DNA of 64,000 nt from Caballeronia sp. dw_19 (GTDB lineage Bacteria > Pseudomonadota > Gammaproteobacteria > Burkholderiales > Burkholderiaceae), in assembly GCF_018449515.1 (NCBI RefSeq), contig NZ_JAAVUQ010000027.1, positions 44,045 through 108,044 on the forward strand, read 5' to 3'. The notes beneath the pieces are model-generated. The model ran no database searches, was not told the DNA's origin, and was given only the letters and a program-made list of their open reading frames with translations. This document shows positions 1 through 8,982 of the stretch, piece by piece (the stretch's first letter is position 1; each line of letters opens with the position of its first letter). Position numbers and translations under genes: made by a program.

Positions 1-641
1 GGATTGTCTTCAAGGGGATAGACGCCGTATCGCCGCAGCAGCTTGGTGAATCGGCTGATCCCCGAGTTTTAGGGCTCGGGATCAGGTCCGTGACTATAAG
101 CAGTGCAGTGCATTGATTCTCATAGCAAGTTGCGCTTACGTATCCGGCGATCGTAAGCGCGCTCGTGAGAACACTGCACTCGCAGGCCAACAGACGGGTG
201 TCGTTGCCGCCAGCTTTAACAGTATCTTCGCCGACAGGATTGGCACTGAAAAACCGGCAGCGGCACCGGTTTAGATCGTCGTAAACGTGACCTGCACCGA
301 GTGTCGATGACGGGGCACCGTGAGCTTGCCCCTGAATTCTGTATCCCTTAGCAGCTCATGCTGCGTACTTTTCCTCACGGCATGCGCCAATCGCTTTCGA
401 AGTGCATCGGGCTCGTGTAGCCTAGTGTCGAACGAGGCGACCATGGTTATAAAAGTCTAACCAATCAATCGCTTGTCCATTTCCTCTCGGCGCGTTTCAA
501 GCGACATGCCGTGTAGCCGGACAACCTTTTATTGGAGGAGCGGCGCCGCAATTTGAACGGTAGGTGGGGATCGGCTTTTTCAGGTGAACGTTTTGCGATC
601 TACCGTAAGATGTTAAAAAGGCCAAAGGAAGCATAGAAGAC
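1..641. other. Intergenic region with IS remnant
   Basis: No intact gene is visible. A short plus-strand open frame from about 166 to 273 ends in GVVAASFNSIFADRIG and a stop. It could be the tail of a lost gene, but I do not recognise it. Positions about 381-490 hold a decayed IS3-type transposase end (separate entry). The last 100 bases carry the leader of the gene at 642, with a Shine-Dalgarno-like AAAGGAAG about 10 bases before its ATG. The whole stretch looks like an old insertion boundary. Confidence 0.5.
381..490 (-). pseudogene. IS3-family transposase OrfB C-terminal remnant
   Basis: On the minus strand, positions 466-434 read DWLDFYNHGRL. After a one-base deletion the neighbouring frame, 425-387, reads LGYTSPMHFESDW. 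Joined, they match the very conserved end of IS3-family OrfB integrases (typical form WxxFYNxxRxHSxLGYxSPxxFE). The single-base loss between RL and LGY, and the lack of any upstream integrase core, show a dead fragment. It marks past transposition at the left edge of the polysaccharide region. The family call rests on this motif only. Confidence 0.65.
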
Positions 642-2291
642 ATGAAACAGAAATTTACGGCGGTCGTTCCGTTCGTAGTTTATTTAGCGCTTTCAATTGT
701 TCTCTATGGCCGCGATTATTTTTCCGGACAATTCTTCCAGCCCAATGTTGATTCGTATATTTATATCTGGTGTCTAAACTGGTGGCCGTTCGCAGTCACC
801 CATGGGTTCAATCCGTCCATCTCGACCTTCATCTGGAGTCCGACTGGGTACCCGATGTGGTGGGCCAATTCGATCCCGTCGCTAGCAGTGATTCTTGCAC
901 CGATCACTTTGACTTGGGGCGCCACTAGAAGCTGGAATTTCATCGCGCTTGTCACGCCAGGGCTTAATGCTTACGCGTGCTTCTTGCTGATCCGGTATAT
1001 CACTAAAAAATCCGTGCAGGCATTTGTGGGCGCCATTTTCTTTGGGTTTGCGTCCTACGTTACCTCTGCGGAACTCGGCCATCTCAGTCTTAGTCTTGTT
1101 CCGTTTGTACCACTATCGGTGCTGCTGATTCTGAAGCGCGCTTCGAGGGATCTTGGGCGTTGGCCGTACGTCGCCATGATGTCGGTGTTGGCTATTTTCC
1201 AGTTCGGCTTGTCCACCGAAGTGCTTGCCAGTTCCGTATTCTTTGGCTTGATCGCGTTTCTTCTCTTTATCCGCAGGTATCGAGAGTCGTACGACATGAG
1301 CGGAGTTGCGAAAGACACGCTTATCGCTGTTGCCGTTTCAATGCTCGTGCTGTCCCCCGCACTCTACTATATGGTTGTGGGCTCTAAGGAGTTGCCGACC
1401 GTTATCAACAGCCCCCAGGTATTTTCGGCAGACCTGGTTAATGTGTTGATTCCCAATCCGACAATATGGATTGGCGGCGAGGCCTTCAAATGGATCGGTT
1501 CGAAGTTCACAGGAAACTACTCGGAACAGGGCGCATACATAGGGATGGGTTTGTGCGTAATCCTGGTTTTTGCGATTCTGAAAAATTTTCGTCAGCGGTG
1601 GTCCCAGCCGCTCCTCGTGATGCTGGCCCTGACGTCGATCTTTAGTTTGGGGCCGGTACTTTGGATAGCAGGTCACAACACCGGGATCCCACTACCTTGG
1701 ACGATCTTCACGAAAGCACCTATCATCAGGCACGCTTTGCCGACTCGGTTCACGGTGTATTCGTCGCTAATAATCGCGATCTACGTAGGTATGTGGCTAT
1801 CGAGTGCCGCCGGCAGGAAGGAGGCCAATATCCGATATTTAGCCGTCGCGGTCTCGTTTCTGCTTTTGCTTCCTAATCCGGATTGGTTCAAATTTGGGGA
1901 TGTAGCGACGCCAAAGGTTTTCTCGGATACGGAAGCGCAACGCGCCTTTGGAAAAAACGCGAATATCGTCGTGCTCCCCTACGGTCACCTTGGCAATTCG
2001 TTGCTATGGCAATTTGAATCGGGTATGGCATTCAGAATGGCAGGCGGCTATGTCGGCTTTGCACCGCAGTCTCAGTTGACATACGACGCAGTAACGTATT
2101 TCTACGACGCGGAAGCGCCGTCACAGGACGCTTTCAACAAGGCAGTGTCGGTGTTTTGCCGAGCTAATGAGGTGAATGCGATCGCTGTCGCCCCCGGAAC
2201 TTCGACGAGATTGGCGACGGCGGTATTAAATTTGCCGTGGAAGAGAGAGGTTTATGGCGACACCATCGTTGTGAGAGTCCCCGCTGATTGA
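642..2291 (+). CDS. GT-C type polytopic membrane protein, GtrC-like candidate
   Basis: The 549-residue protein has about ten hydrophobic segments, starting at residues 7-23, and a hydrophilic C-terminal part from about residue 420. The layout is that of GT-C transferases, which take sugars from polyprenyl phosphate on the periplasmic face. The first external loop holds acidic and aromatic residues (GRDYFSGQFFQPNVDS), as in that class. AAAGGAAG lies about 10 bases before the ATG. The gene converges with the GtrB/GtrA-type genes at 2370-3820 with a 78-base gap. That placement makes it the likely third, acceptor-specific part of a Gtr-type module. It is visibly AT-richer than its neighbours, which suggests transfer. 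The GT-C call comes from topology and context, not from a clear family signature. A YfhO-like or other multi-spanning protein is possible. Confidence 0.55.
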   Translation: MKQKFTAVVPFVVYLALSIVLYGRDYFSGQFFQPNVDSYIYIWCLNWWPFAVTHGFNPSISTFIWSPTGYPMWWANSIPSLAVILAPITLTWGATRSWNFIALVTPGLNAYACFLLIRYITKKSVQAFVGAIFFGFASYVTSAELGHLSLSLVPFVPLSVLLILKRASRDLGRWPYVAMMSVLAIFQFGLSTEVLASSVFFGLIAFLLFIRRYRESYDMSGVAKDTLIAVAVSMLVLSPALYYMVVGSKELPTVINSPQVFSADLVNVLIPNPTIWIGGEAFKWIGSKFTGNYSEQGAYIGMGLCVILVFAILKNFRQRWSQPLLVMLALTSIFSLGPVLWIAGHNTGIPLPWTIFTKAPIIRHALPTRFTVYSSLIIAIYVGMWLSSAAGRKEANIRYLAVAVSFLLLLPNPDWFKFGDVATPKVFSDTEAQRAFGKNANIVVLPYGHLGNSLLWQFESGMAFRMAGGYVGFAPQSQLTYDAVTYFYDAEAPSQDAFNKAVSVFCRANEVNAIAVAPGTSTRLATAVLNLPWKREVYGDTIVVRVPAD

Positions 2292-2369
2292 GCGCTCGAT
2301 CAACTACCGTAGGGTACCGTACGTGTGTTAGAGCACTCCGGAGGAACAACCTGTACGCTCTGTTAACAA

Positions 2370-3362
2370 TTAAGCAGCGGGCGAGACCGAGTCGGTGTCA
2401 GTAATAGCAGAATGAATAACGGGCGCAGCCCCACCCCCCACAATCCTCTCCCGTTCCACCACCAAAGGCCTCTTCTGCGCATACGTCAAAATTGCGCCTA
2501 CGTACTCTCCGAGCAGCCCGATGAAAAACAACTGAACCGATGAAAAGAAAAAGAGCCCAATCAACAGCGGGGCGCTACCCATCACAAAGCTGTTCCAGTA
2601 CAGCAGCTTCAAAATCATGTAGACCACGGAAACGCACAAACTCACGCCCGACAGGAAAAACCCTGCGATGGTCGCCAGCCGCAGTGGTACTTTCGAATGC
2701 GATGTAATGCCCAGCATCGCAATGTCGTACAGCGTATAGAAGTTATTCTTCGATATCCCACGTTTACGTCGCGGCTGCACGTAAGGGATTTGAATCGCAT
2801 CAAACCCGATCTCGCAGATCAAGCCACGGAAGTAGGGATACGGATCGTCGATCTGCCGGATGATCTCGATCACCTTGCGGTCATACAGTCCGAAGCCCGT
2901 GAAATTCTGAATCAGCTTGACGTTAGCAATTCGCGTGACCGTCCGGTAATACGCCCGGCGAATGGCAAAGAACAATGCGGATTCCTTGGCTTCAGGTTTC
3001 ACGCCCACAACAATCGGAGCACCTTCCAGCCAGTTGCGGACAAAGTCGCGCATCAACTCGGGCGGGTCCTGAAGATCGGCCACCAGCAAGATCACGGCGT
3101 CACCTTTGGCTTGCAACAATCCATACACCGGCGATTTGATATGCCCAAAGTTGCGGGCATTCACGATCACGCTGACATTCGGATCGGTAGCCGCAATACC
3201 GCGAAGAATGCTGACGGTTTTATCGTAAGAAGCATTGTCGATGAATAAGTGGTCGTACGTGACCTCCGGAATGGTCGCGAAAATCCGCTTCGTCTCGGTG
3301 TACACCGCCTCGACATTTTCTTCTTCATTGAAACAGGGAGTAACGACCGTTATGTGCTTCAT
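2370..3362 (-). CDS. GtrB-like polyprenyl-phosphate glycosyltransferase (GT2)
   Basis: The 330-residue protein has an N-terminal GT-A domain (TVVTPCFNEEENVEAVY at residues 5-21), the acceptor-region motif VADLQDPPE near residue 95, and two membrane helices at about 230-295. This is the architecture of GtrB and dolichyl-phosphate mannose synthase-like enzymes. They move a sugar from a nucleotide donor to undecaprenyl phosphate on the cytoplasmic face. The start overlaps the end of the GtrA-type gene by 4 bases (ATGA), so the two are translationally coupled. It is the last gene of the rfbF-G-H-SDR-transketolase operon. The donor is therefore inferred to be the CDP-sugar made by that operon, rather than the usual UDP-glucose. 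No experiment I know of supports that donor. Confidence 0.8.
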   Translation of the reverse strand: MKHITVVTPCFNEEENVEAVYTETKRIFATIPEVTYDHLFIDNASYDKTVSILRGIAATDPNVSVIVNARNFGHIKSPVYGLLQAKGDAVILLVADLQDPPELMRDFVRNWLEGAPIVVGVKPEAKESALFFAIRRAYYRTVTRIANVKLIQNFTGFGLYDRKVIEIIRQIDDPYPYFRGLICEIGFDAIQIPYVQPRRKRGISKNNFYTLYDIAMLGITSHSKVPLRLATIAGFFLSGVSLCVSVVYMILKLLYWNSFVMGSAPLLIGLFFFSSVQLFFIGLLGEYVGAILTYAQKRPLVVERERIVGGGAAPVIHSAITDTDSVSPAA

Positions 3363-3820
3363 GGCAGATTGAAAACAAACCGACGATTAAGGATGAAAGC
3401 GAGGCCGGCAAGAGGAATCAGCATGATGCCGTTCGCCACGTACACGTTTAGGCCAAAGCTCAACAACAGCTTCACACCACTAAGGTTGATCAGGTAGATC
3501 AGGCAATACACACCAACGAACCGCCAGAAGCGCGAACGGGGCGCGCCACCAAACACAAGGCGCCCGACGCTCTGGAAATTGAACAGCACGCCACCGATGG
3601 TCGCCAGCGCAATGGCGAGCGGATACCCCATTCCGAACCACGTGAAGACGGCGAACAGCGCATAACCAAAGACGGTGTTGATCCCGCCGACCACCAGGAA
3701 GCGCAGCAACTGATACCACGTGTTCACGCGTGGCGCGGGAGCCGCGGCAAGCGCGATAGGATCGTCTGCGATCGGCTGTCCGTTGACCGCCTCTTCAGTC
3801 CTGGAGTTGGACACTGGCAT
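3359..3820 (-). CDS. GtrA family membrane protein, putative lipid-linked sugar flippase
   Basis: The 153-residue protein has a polar N-terminus of about 35 residues and then four hydrophobic helices. Family hallmarks are RFLVVGGINTVFGYALF near residues 40-56 and GVLFNFQSVGRLVF near 78-91. GtrA proteins are thought to flip undecaprenyl-phosphate-linked monosaccharides across the inner membrane. The gene overlaps the end of the C-terminal transketolase gene by 26 bases and the GT2 gene by 4. The long N-terminal extension (NSRTEEAVNGQPIADDP) is not typical. An internal start seems unlikely because no later ATG precedes the first helix. Confidence 0.85.
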   Translation of the reverse strand: MPVSNSRTEEAVNGQPIADDPIALAAAPAPRVNTWYQLLRFLVVGGINTVFGYALFAVFTWFGMGYPLAIALATIGGVLFNFQSVGRLVFGGAPRSRFWRFVGVYCLIYLINLSGVKLLLSFGLNVYVANGIMLIPLAGLAFILNRRFVFNLP

Positions 3821-4724
3821 TCAATGCCTCCCTGATCTGGCGTTCCACGGCCTCGGACGACAAGCCGTGACTTTCCATCAGGAAAGAATAATTGCCGCAG
3901 AGCGAGCTGAACTGATCCTGGATCCCGACGCGCACGAAGGTGCCGAGGTACTGACCCATCAGTGTCTCCGCCACCACGCCGCCCAGGCCGCCATAAATGG
4001 AATGCTCCTCGAACGTAACGATCGCTTCGCGTCCTTTCGCCAGTGCACGCAGCGAATTTTCAGGAAACGGCTTGAGGCAGGGCGCTGAAACAACGTCGGC
4101 ATTGCCTAACGCATCGGCAGCTTTTTGCGCCATCTTCAAGCCCGAACCCGTGCCGATGAAGAGATACGGCGCACCGGTGTTCGTCACCGGAATCAGGTCG
4201 CCGTGACTCCAGCCTTCAATAGGACCACGATGCACATCGCCCAGATCGGCCTTGCCCATGCGCATGTATGCCGGTCCCGGATTCCGCACGATATGCTCGG
4301 CGCACGCCGTCAGTTCGAAGCGGTCGCCGGGGGAGTAGATGGAGATTTGCGGCACGCCACGCAGCGCCGCGATGTCTTCGGTACTTTGGTGGCTCGTGCC
4401 CAGTTGGGCATACACCACGCCGGCGCCGTCACCAATCAAGGTGACCGGCAGGTTTTCATAACACACATCGATCTTGATCTGCTCGAGCACACGAATTGGC
4501 ACGAAGGCCGCGAGTCCGTACACGACCGGCCTGAAGCCGGCCTTCGCTAGCCCGGCCGCAACGCCCACCATGTTCTGCTCGGCAATGCCGCAATTGATGT
4601 ACTGGTCCGGGCAGGATTTCCGGAACGCATCGAAGAGGGCGTAGCCGTGATCTCCCGTCAGCAACAGCACCTTCGGGTCATTCTTCGCGGCGGCAACCAG
4701 CGCGTTTGAAAATGCGTCTCTCAT
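3795..4724 (-). CDS. Transketolase C-terminal subunit (split transketolase)
   Basis: The 309-residue protein carries the pyrimidine-binding and C-terminal domains of transketolase. It has INCGIAEQNMVGVAAGLA near residues 43-60, whose Glu activates thiamine diphosphate in this fold, and GTSHQSTEDIAALRG near 109-123. Together with the N-terminal subunit upstream (4-base overlap) it would form a split transketolase moving two-carbon ketol units. Its place between sugar-nucleotide genes and GtrA/GtrB argues against a housekeeping pentose-phosphate role. I infer that it puts a two-carbon branch on the CDP-4-keto sugar made by RfbF-G-H. An E1-like reaction with pyruvate cannot be excluded. Confidence 0.85.
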   Translation of the reverse strand: MRDAFSNALVAAAKNDPKVLLLTGDHGYALFDAFRKSCPDQYINCGIAEQNMVGVAAGLAKAGFRPVVYGLAAFVPIRVLEQIKIDVCYENLPVTLIGDGAGVVYAQLGTSHQSTEDIAALRGVPQISIYSPGDRFELTACAEHIVRNPGPAYMRMGKADLGDVHRGPIEGWSHGDLIPVTNTGAPYLFIGTGSGLKMAQKAADALGNADVVSAPCLKPFPENSLRALAKGREAIVTFEEHSIYGGLGGVVAETLMGQYLGTFVRVGIQDQFSSLCGNYSFLMESHGLSSEAVERQIREALNASVQLQD

Positions 4725-5527
4725 GCGCGCTCTCCCAGTTCCGTAATAGCGGCTTCGTAGGTCTGCGGATTAAGCCGCGTGTAGTGCCAGATGTTGTCGT
4801 GTTCCATGAACGACACGCCCTTGCCCTTGACCGTCTTGGCGATCAGTGCCTTCGGCTTGCCATTCTTGCTGGCCTTGAAATCCCGATACGCGCGATCGAT
4901 GGCCGCTTCATCATGACCATCGATACTCACGGCCTCGAAATCGAACGCCCTGAACTTGGCTTCGATGTCGCCGAGGCTGATCACTTCATCGGTTGTGCCC
5001 ATCGCCTGGAAGCCGTTCACGTCCACGATGACCACCAGGTTATCGAGCTTGAATTGCGCAGCGAACAGCGAGGCTTCCCAGATCGTGCCTTCGTTCAGTT
5101 CGCCGTCGCCCACCAGCGCGTAGCACATTTGCTCCGTCTTGTTCATCTTGGCGCCGAGCGCAAGACCAACACCGACCGACAGGCCATGACCAAGCGAGCC
5201 GGCGGTGACTTCCACGCCGGGCACGTGCGCATCGGCCAAGCCTTTCAGGCGCGTGCCGTTGCCGAAGTAGTTACTCATCTCTTCGTCGCTCAGCCAGCCG
5301 ATCTCGTGCAGGCAGGCATATTGCGCCATGACGCCATGGCCCTTGCTCAGCACCATGTAGTCACGGTGCGCCGCATGCGGGTCCTTGGCGTCGAAGTTGA
5401 GGTGATTGCGATAAAGCACTGCCAGCAGTTCCACGATCGAAAATGCACAGCCGATGTGAACTGTCGACCCGGCGAACGCCATGTCGAGAATGGTCTTGCG
5501 AACGCGGACTGCGTCGAATTTTTTCAT
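4721..5527 (-). CDS. Transketolase N-terminal subunit (split transketolase)
   Basis: The 268-residue protein corresponds to the diphosphate-binding domain of transketolase. The thiamine diphosphate motif is VGDGELNEG around residue 138, followed at the usual distance by VVIVDVNGFQAMG. It also has the substrate-side motif VLSKGHGVMAQYA near residues 55-67 and GSLGHGLSVGVGLALG near 106-121. It pairs with the C-terminal subunit, which starts inside its stop codon. The upstream SDR gene overlaps it by 4 bases, so the three genes are tightly coupled. The split form is known from specialised transketolases. The substrate here is inferred from the operon only. Confidence 0.88.
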   Translation of the reverse strand: MKKFDAVRVRKTILDMAFAGSTVHIGCAFSIVELLAVLYRNHLNFDAKDPHAAHRDYMVLSKGHGVMAQYACLHEIGWLSDEEMSNYFGNGTRLKGLADAHVPGVEVTAGSLGHGLSVGVGLALGAKMNKTEQMCYALVGDGELNEGTIWEASLFAAQFKLDNLVVIVDVNGFQAMGTTDEVISLGDIEAKFRAFDFEAVSIDGHDEAAIDRAYRDFKASKNGKPKALIAKTVKGKGVSFMEHDNIWHYTRLNPQTYEAAITELGERA

Positions 5528-6573
5528 GCCGTGACCGCTGAGCGGTTCCAGTTGATCGTCTTGGACAGAGCCAGTTCCAAAGGAGTGAATTCGTCGACAT
5601 CAAGCGCAAGTCGCGCCTTCGACGTATCCGGTATGTAACGCAGGGCAGGGCCACTTCCGGGCGGCACTGCCGGCGCCGCGGGTAGCGTCGAGCCGCATTG
5701 GTCTTCCACCATCCGCGCGAGATCGATGATCGAAATTTCGCGTTCGGAGCCTACGTTATACGCCGCACCGCTTTCGCCGCGAACCAGCATGCGCAGAAGC
5801 CAGATGCACGCGTCCGCCATGTACAGGTAGCTGCGAAGGGGCCGCCCGTCGCCGTTGATGCCAATTCGTTTTCCCGCCAGCGCATCGCGGATGAAATTGC
5901 CGGCTGCGAACGGCCCGTCCAGCGGAATGGCCGGTCCAAGCAATGCATAGATCCGCGCGATGCCCACATGCATGCCGCTATGCTGCTGCGCATAGGCAGA
6001 TGCCAGCCATTCGGCGGCACGCTTGCTCTCGCCATAGGCGCTTGCCATCTTCAACGGGTCGGGTGCGCCCGAGAACGTCTCAGGCGTTCGCGCAAGCGCG
6101 GCCGGCTGTACGCCATAGATCGCACCACTCGATGTCAGCAGGAACTTCGACGCGCCATTCGCCTGCGCAAAATCCAGCACACGACGCGTGCCGGTCACGC
6201 CGGTATCGAACACGCGCAACGCATCGCCTGCACGGGCAAGGTCGGCAACGTCGGTTGCAGCATGAATACAGGCGTCGATAGGCTGACGCGCTGCTTCGAA
6301 ATTGGCGACATCGCCTTGAATGAGCTTCATGCCGGGCGCCGCGAACAGATGCGGCGCGTAATCGATAGCTTTTTGCGGATCACGGCTCAGCGCAAGCGTT
6401 TCGATCTTGCTGCCAGTCACGCGATTAGCATGCTGCACGACTTCGAGCAGCCACGAGCCAACAAAGCCTGTACCGCCGGAGACGAACAGCCGCGCCCCGT
6501 GAAGGGCGGACCAGACATCGGCAGTACGCTCGACGACAAAATCCAGGTCGTCCTGAGGCAGCGGCTTGCGCAT
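5524..6573 (-). CDS. NAD(P)-dependent sugar epimerase/reductase (extended SDR)
   Basis: The 349-residue protein has a Rossmann motif GGTGFVGSWLLE near residues 34-45, a catalytic Ser in LTSSGAIYG near 146-154, and YGESK near 180 as the YxxxK pair. These place it in the extended SDR family of nucleotide-sugar dehydratases, epimerases and 4-ketoreductases. About 30 residues precede the Rossmann fold, longer than usual. It follows rfbH by 10 bases and overlaps the transketolase N-subunit by 4. In this operon it may reduce the keto group left after branching, as YerF-type reductases do in yersiniose synthesis, or act as a paratose/abequose synthase-like 4-reductase. The exact reaction is not readable from sequence. 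Confidence 0.8.
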   Translation of the reverse strand: MRKPLPQDDLDFVVERTADVWSALHGARLFVSGGTGFVGSWLLEVVQHANRVTGSKIETLALSRDPQKAIDYAPHLFAAPGMKLIQGDVANFEAARQPIDACIHAATDVADLARAGDALRVFDTGVTGTRRVLDFAQANGASKFLLTSSGAIYGVQPAALARTPETFSGAPDPLKMASAYGESKRAAEWLASAYAQQHSGMHVGIARIYALLGPAIPLDGPFAAGNFIRDALAGKRIGINGDGRPLRSYLYMADACIWLLRMLVRGESGAAYNVGSEREISIIDLARMVEDQCGSTLPAAPAVPPGSGPALRYIPDTSKARLALDVDEFTPLELALSKTINWNRSAVTA

Positions 6574-6583
6574 AAATCCCGCT

Positions 6584-7912
6584 TTAGAAGTTCACGCCGA
6601 GGAAGGTCTCGATCTTCTCGACAACGAAGTCGAGCATCTCGCGGGACAGGCCCGGATACACGCCGACCCAGAACGTCTGGTTCATGATGATGTCGGTGTT
6701 CGTCAGTTCGCCACTCACGCGATAGTTACGTCCGATCATGTACGGCTGACGGGTCAGGTTACCTGCGAACAGCAGGCGCGTACCGATCTTGTTCTGATCC
6801 AGGTACGCAAGCAGGTCCACACGACGGAAATCAGCTTCAGGCTTGAGTGTGACCGGGAAACCAAACCACGACGGGTTCGAATTCGGCGTCGCGTGCGGCA
6901 GGATCAAAAATTCCTTGCAGCTTTGAAGCTTGTCATGCAGGTATGCGAAGTTGTCGCGACGCGCTTGCACGAAGCCTTCCACTCGATCCATCTGCGCGAG
7001 TCCGCAGGCTGCCTGCATGTCAGTGATCTTCAGGTTGTAGCCGAGGTGCGAATACGTGTACTTGTGATCGTAGCCTTCGGGCAGGTTGCCGAGCTTCCAG
7101 CAGAAACGCTTGCCGCACGTGTTGTCCTTGCCCGGCGCGCAATAGCAATCGCGGCCCCAGTCGCGAAACGATTCTGCAATCAGCTTCAGTTCTGGATTGT
7201 TCGTAAAGACCGCGCCGCCTTCGCCCATCGTGATGTGGTGCGCAGGATAGAAACTGATCGTACCGATATCGCCAAAGGTGCCAACAAGCTTGCCGTCGTA
7301 AGTTGCGCCCAATGCGTCGCAGCAATCTTCGATCAACCACAGGTTGTACTTCTTGCACAACGCGACGATCGTCTCGAGGTTGTACGGATTGCCAAGCGTA
7401 TGCGCGAGCATGATCGCTTTCGTCTTCGGCGAGATGGCCGCTTCAATCTGGGTCGCGTCGATGTTGTACGTGCCAAGCTCCACATCGACGAAAACCGGAA
7501 CCGCGCCAAATTGCAGGATCGGGTTGACGGTGGTCGGGAAACCGGCGGCCACGCCGATCACTTCGTCGCCGGGACGGATGGCGCGGTCGCCGAGTCGCGG
7601 CGAGGTCAGCGTGGAGAACGCGACCAGGTTTGCCGACGAACCAGAGTTCACCGTAATCAGATACCGCACGCCGATGAACGCGGCGAGCTTCTTCTCGAAT
7701 TCGTCGTTGAAACGACCGGTCGTGAGCCATGCATCCAGGGACGCGTGAACCATCGCTTCCATCTCGGGTGCACCGACTACCTTGCCTGCAGGCGGCACGA
7801 CGGATTTGCCAGGTTCAAAGGCAACGGGCTGGGAAGCGATCTCGCCATACTGCCGGACGAGCTGGATGATTTGTTCGCGAATCTGATCTTTAGTTGTCAT
7901 GGTGGGGTTCAT
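6584..7912 (-). CDS. rfbH: CDP-4-keto-6-deoxy-D-glucose 3-dehydrase (E1)
   Basis: The 442-residue protein closely matches DdhC/RfbH, the PMP- and iron-sulfur-dependent enzyme that, with an E3 reductase, removes the 3-hydroxyl of CDP-4-keto-6-deoxyglucose. The PLP-anchoring Lys of the DegT/AHBA fold is replaced by His in FYPAHHITMGEGGAV. The [2Fe-2S] ligand pattern C-x-C-x7-C is seen in DCYCAPGKDNTCGKRF. The start at 7912 overlaps the rfbG stop (TGATG). A second in-frame ATG at 7900 gives 438 residues, nearer to Salmonella RfbH. No clear Shine-Dalgarno decides between them. No E3 reductase gene (ascD/ddhD type) lies next to it, so a reductase from elsewhere is needed. Confidence 0.93.
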   Translation of the reverse strand: MNPTMTTKDQIREQIIQLVRQYGEIASQPVAFEPGKSVVPPAGKVVGAPEMEAMVHASLDAWLTTGRFNDEFEKKLAAFIGVRYLITVNSGSSANLVAFSTLTSPRLGDRAIRPGDEVIGVAAGFPTTVNPILQFGAVPVFVDVELGTYNIDATQIEAAISPKTKAIMLAHTLGNPYNLETIVALCKKYNLWLIEDCCDALGATYDGKLVGTFGDIGTISFYPAHHITMGEGGAVFTNNPELKLIAESFRDWGRDCYCAPGKDNTCGKRFCWKLGNLPEGYDHKYTYSHLGYNLKITDMQAACGLAQMDRVEGFVQARRDNFAYLHDKLQSCKEFLILPHATPNSNPSWFGFPVTLKPEADFRRVDLLAYLDQNKIGTRLLFAGNLTRQPYMIGRNYRVSGELTNTDIIMNQTFWVGVYPGLSREMLDFVVEKIETFLGVNF

Positions 7913-8982
7913 CAAATTTGGGTGTATTTGTCGATCTGGGCGAGCGTAACGGCCTTCACGTCTTCGTCGCGGGCCGCTGCCTTGTACCAGGCCACGATCG
8001 AGTCGAGGGTATGGTTCAGGTCCCAGCGCGGCCGCCAGCCCAGTCGTGCGCGCGCCTTCGAGCAATCCAGCTTGAGGAACGTGGCCTCGTGCGGATGCTC
8101 GCCGCCATCGAGACTCCAGCGGGCACCGTCGCCCCATTGGGACGTCAGCCGTTCCACGATCGCCTGCACCGGCTGCGCGTCCGAGTCGTTGGGACCGAAG
8201 TTCCACGCGTCGGCGAAACGCGGACCATCGGTGTAGAGCCTTTCCGCCAGAATCAGATAGCCGCTGAGCGGTTCAAGCACGTGCTGCCACGGGCGAATGG
8301 CGTGCGGATTGCGGATATTCACTGTCTCGCCGCGCGAGATCGCACGCATGATGTCCGGAATCAACCGATCAGCCGCCCAGTCGCCACCGCCAATCACGTT
8401 GCCGGCCCGACCGCTTGCCACGGCAACGCCGTGCTTCGCGTAAGTCGCAGGGTTGAAGAACGAGTTCCGGTAAGCGGAGGTCACGAGTTCAGCGCAACCC
8501 TTGCTGCTGCTGTACGGGTCGTATCCGCCCATTGCCTCGTTCTCGCGATATCCCCATTCCCACTCACGATTTTCGTAGCACTTGTCCGTCGTGACGATGA
8601 CCACTGACCGCACGCCCGGCACCTGCCGGATCGCGTCGAGCACGTGCACCGTACCCATGACGTTTGTTTCGTAGGTTTCCACGGGGGTCACATACGACTC
8701 GCGCACGAGCGGTTGCGCCGCCATGTGGATCACGATGTCGGGGCTGGCGGCCTTCATGGCCCCCGCCAGCAAGGTACGATCCCGGATATCGCCGATGATC
8801 GATTCAATGCCGTCGCCCACACGCCCAAGCGTGAACAGGTTGGGCGTGGTGTCCGGTGCGAGGGCGAAGCCCGTGACGCGGGCGCCAAGCGCCTGTAACC
8901 ACAGTGTCAACCAACTGCCCTTGAAACCCGTATGGCCGGTAAGAAAGACCTTCTTGCCGTGCCAGAACGCTTGGTCGATCAT
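7912..8982 (-). CDS. rfbG: CDP-glucose 4,6-dehydratase
   Basis: The 356-residue SDR enzyme makes CDP-4-keto-6-deoxy-D-glucose from CDP-glucose. Visible are the NAD-binding GHTGFKGSWLTLWLQ near residues 14-28, an active-site pair of TTDK followed by YSSSK near 130-160, and the family-typical AGNVIGGGDWAADRLIPD. The start ATG overlaps the rfbF stop (TAATG at 8984-8980), which fixes it well inside a longer open frame. The length is normal for the family. It is the second enzyme of the rfbF-G-H trio and its product feeds RfbH. Confidence 0.95.
   Translation of the reverse strand: MIDQAFWHGKKVFLTGHTGFKGSWLTLWLQALGARVTGFALAPDTTPNLFTLGRVGDGIESIIGDIRDRTLLAGAMKAASPDIVIHMAAQPLVRESYVTPVETYETNVMGTVHVLDAIRQVPGVRSVVIVTTDKCYENREWEWGYRENEAMGGYDPYSSSKGCAELVTSAYRNSFFNPATYAKHGVAVASGRAGNVIGGGDWAADRLIPDIMRAISRGETVNIRNPHAIRPWQHVLEPLSGYLILAERLYTDGPRFADAWNFGPNDSDAQPVQAIVERLTSQWGDGARWSLDGGEHPHEATFLKLDCSKARARLGWRPRWDLNHTLDSIVAWYKAAARDEDVKAVTLAQIDKYTQI

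Noticed and set aside
6566..8236. A 556-codon plus-strand frame opposite rfbH
   Set aside because: It is antisense to a gene with clear catalytic motifs and has no recognisable domains.
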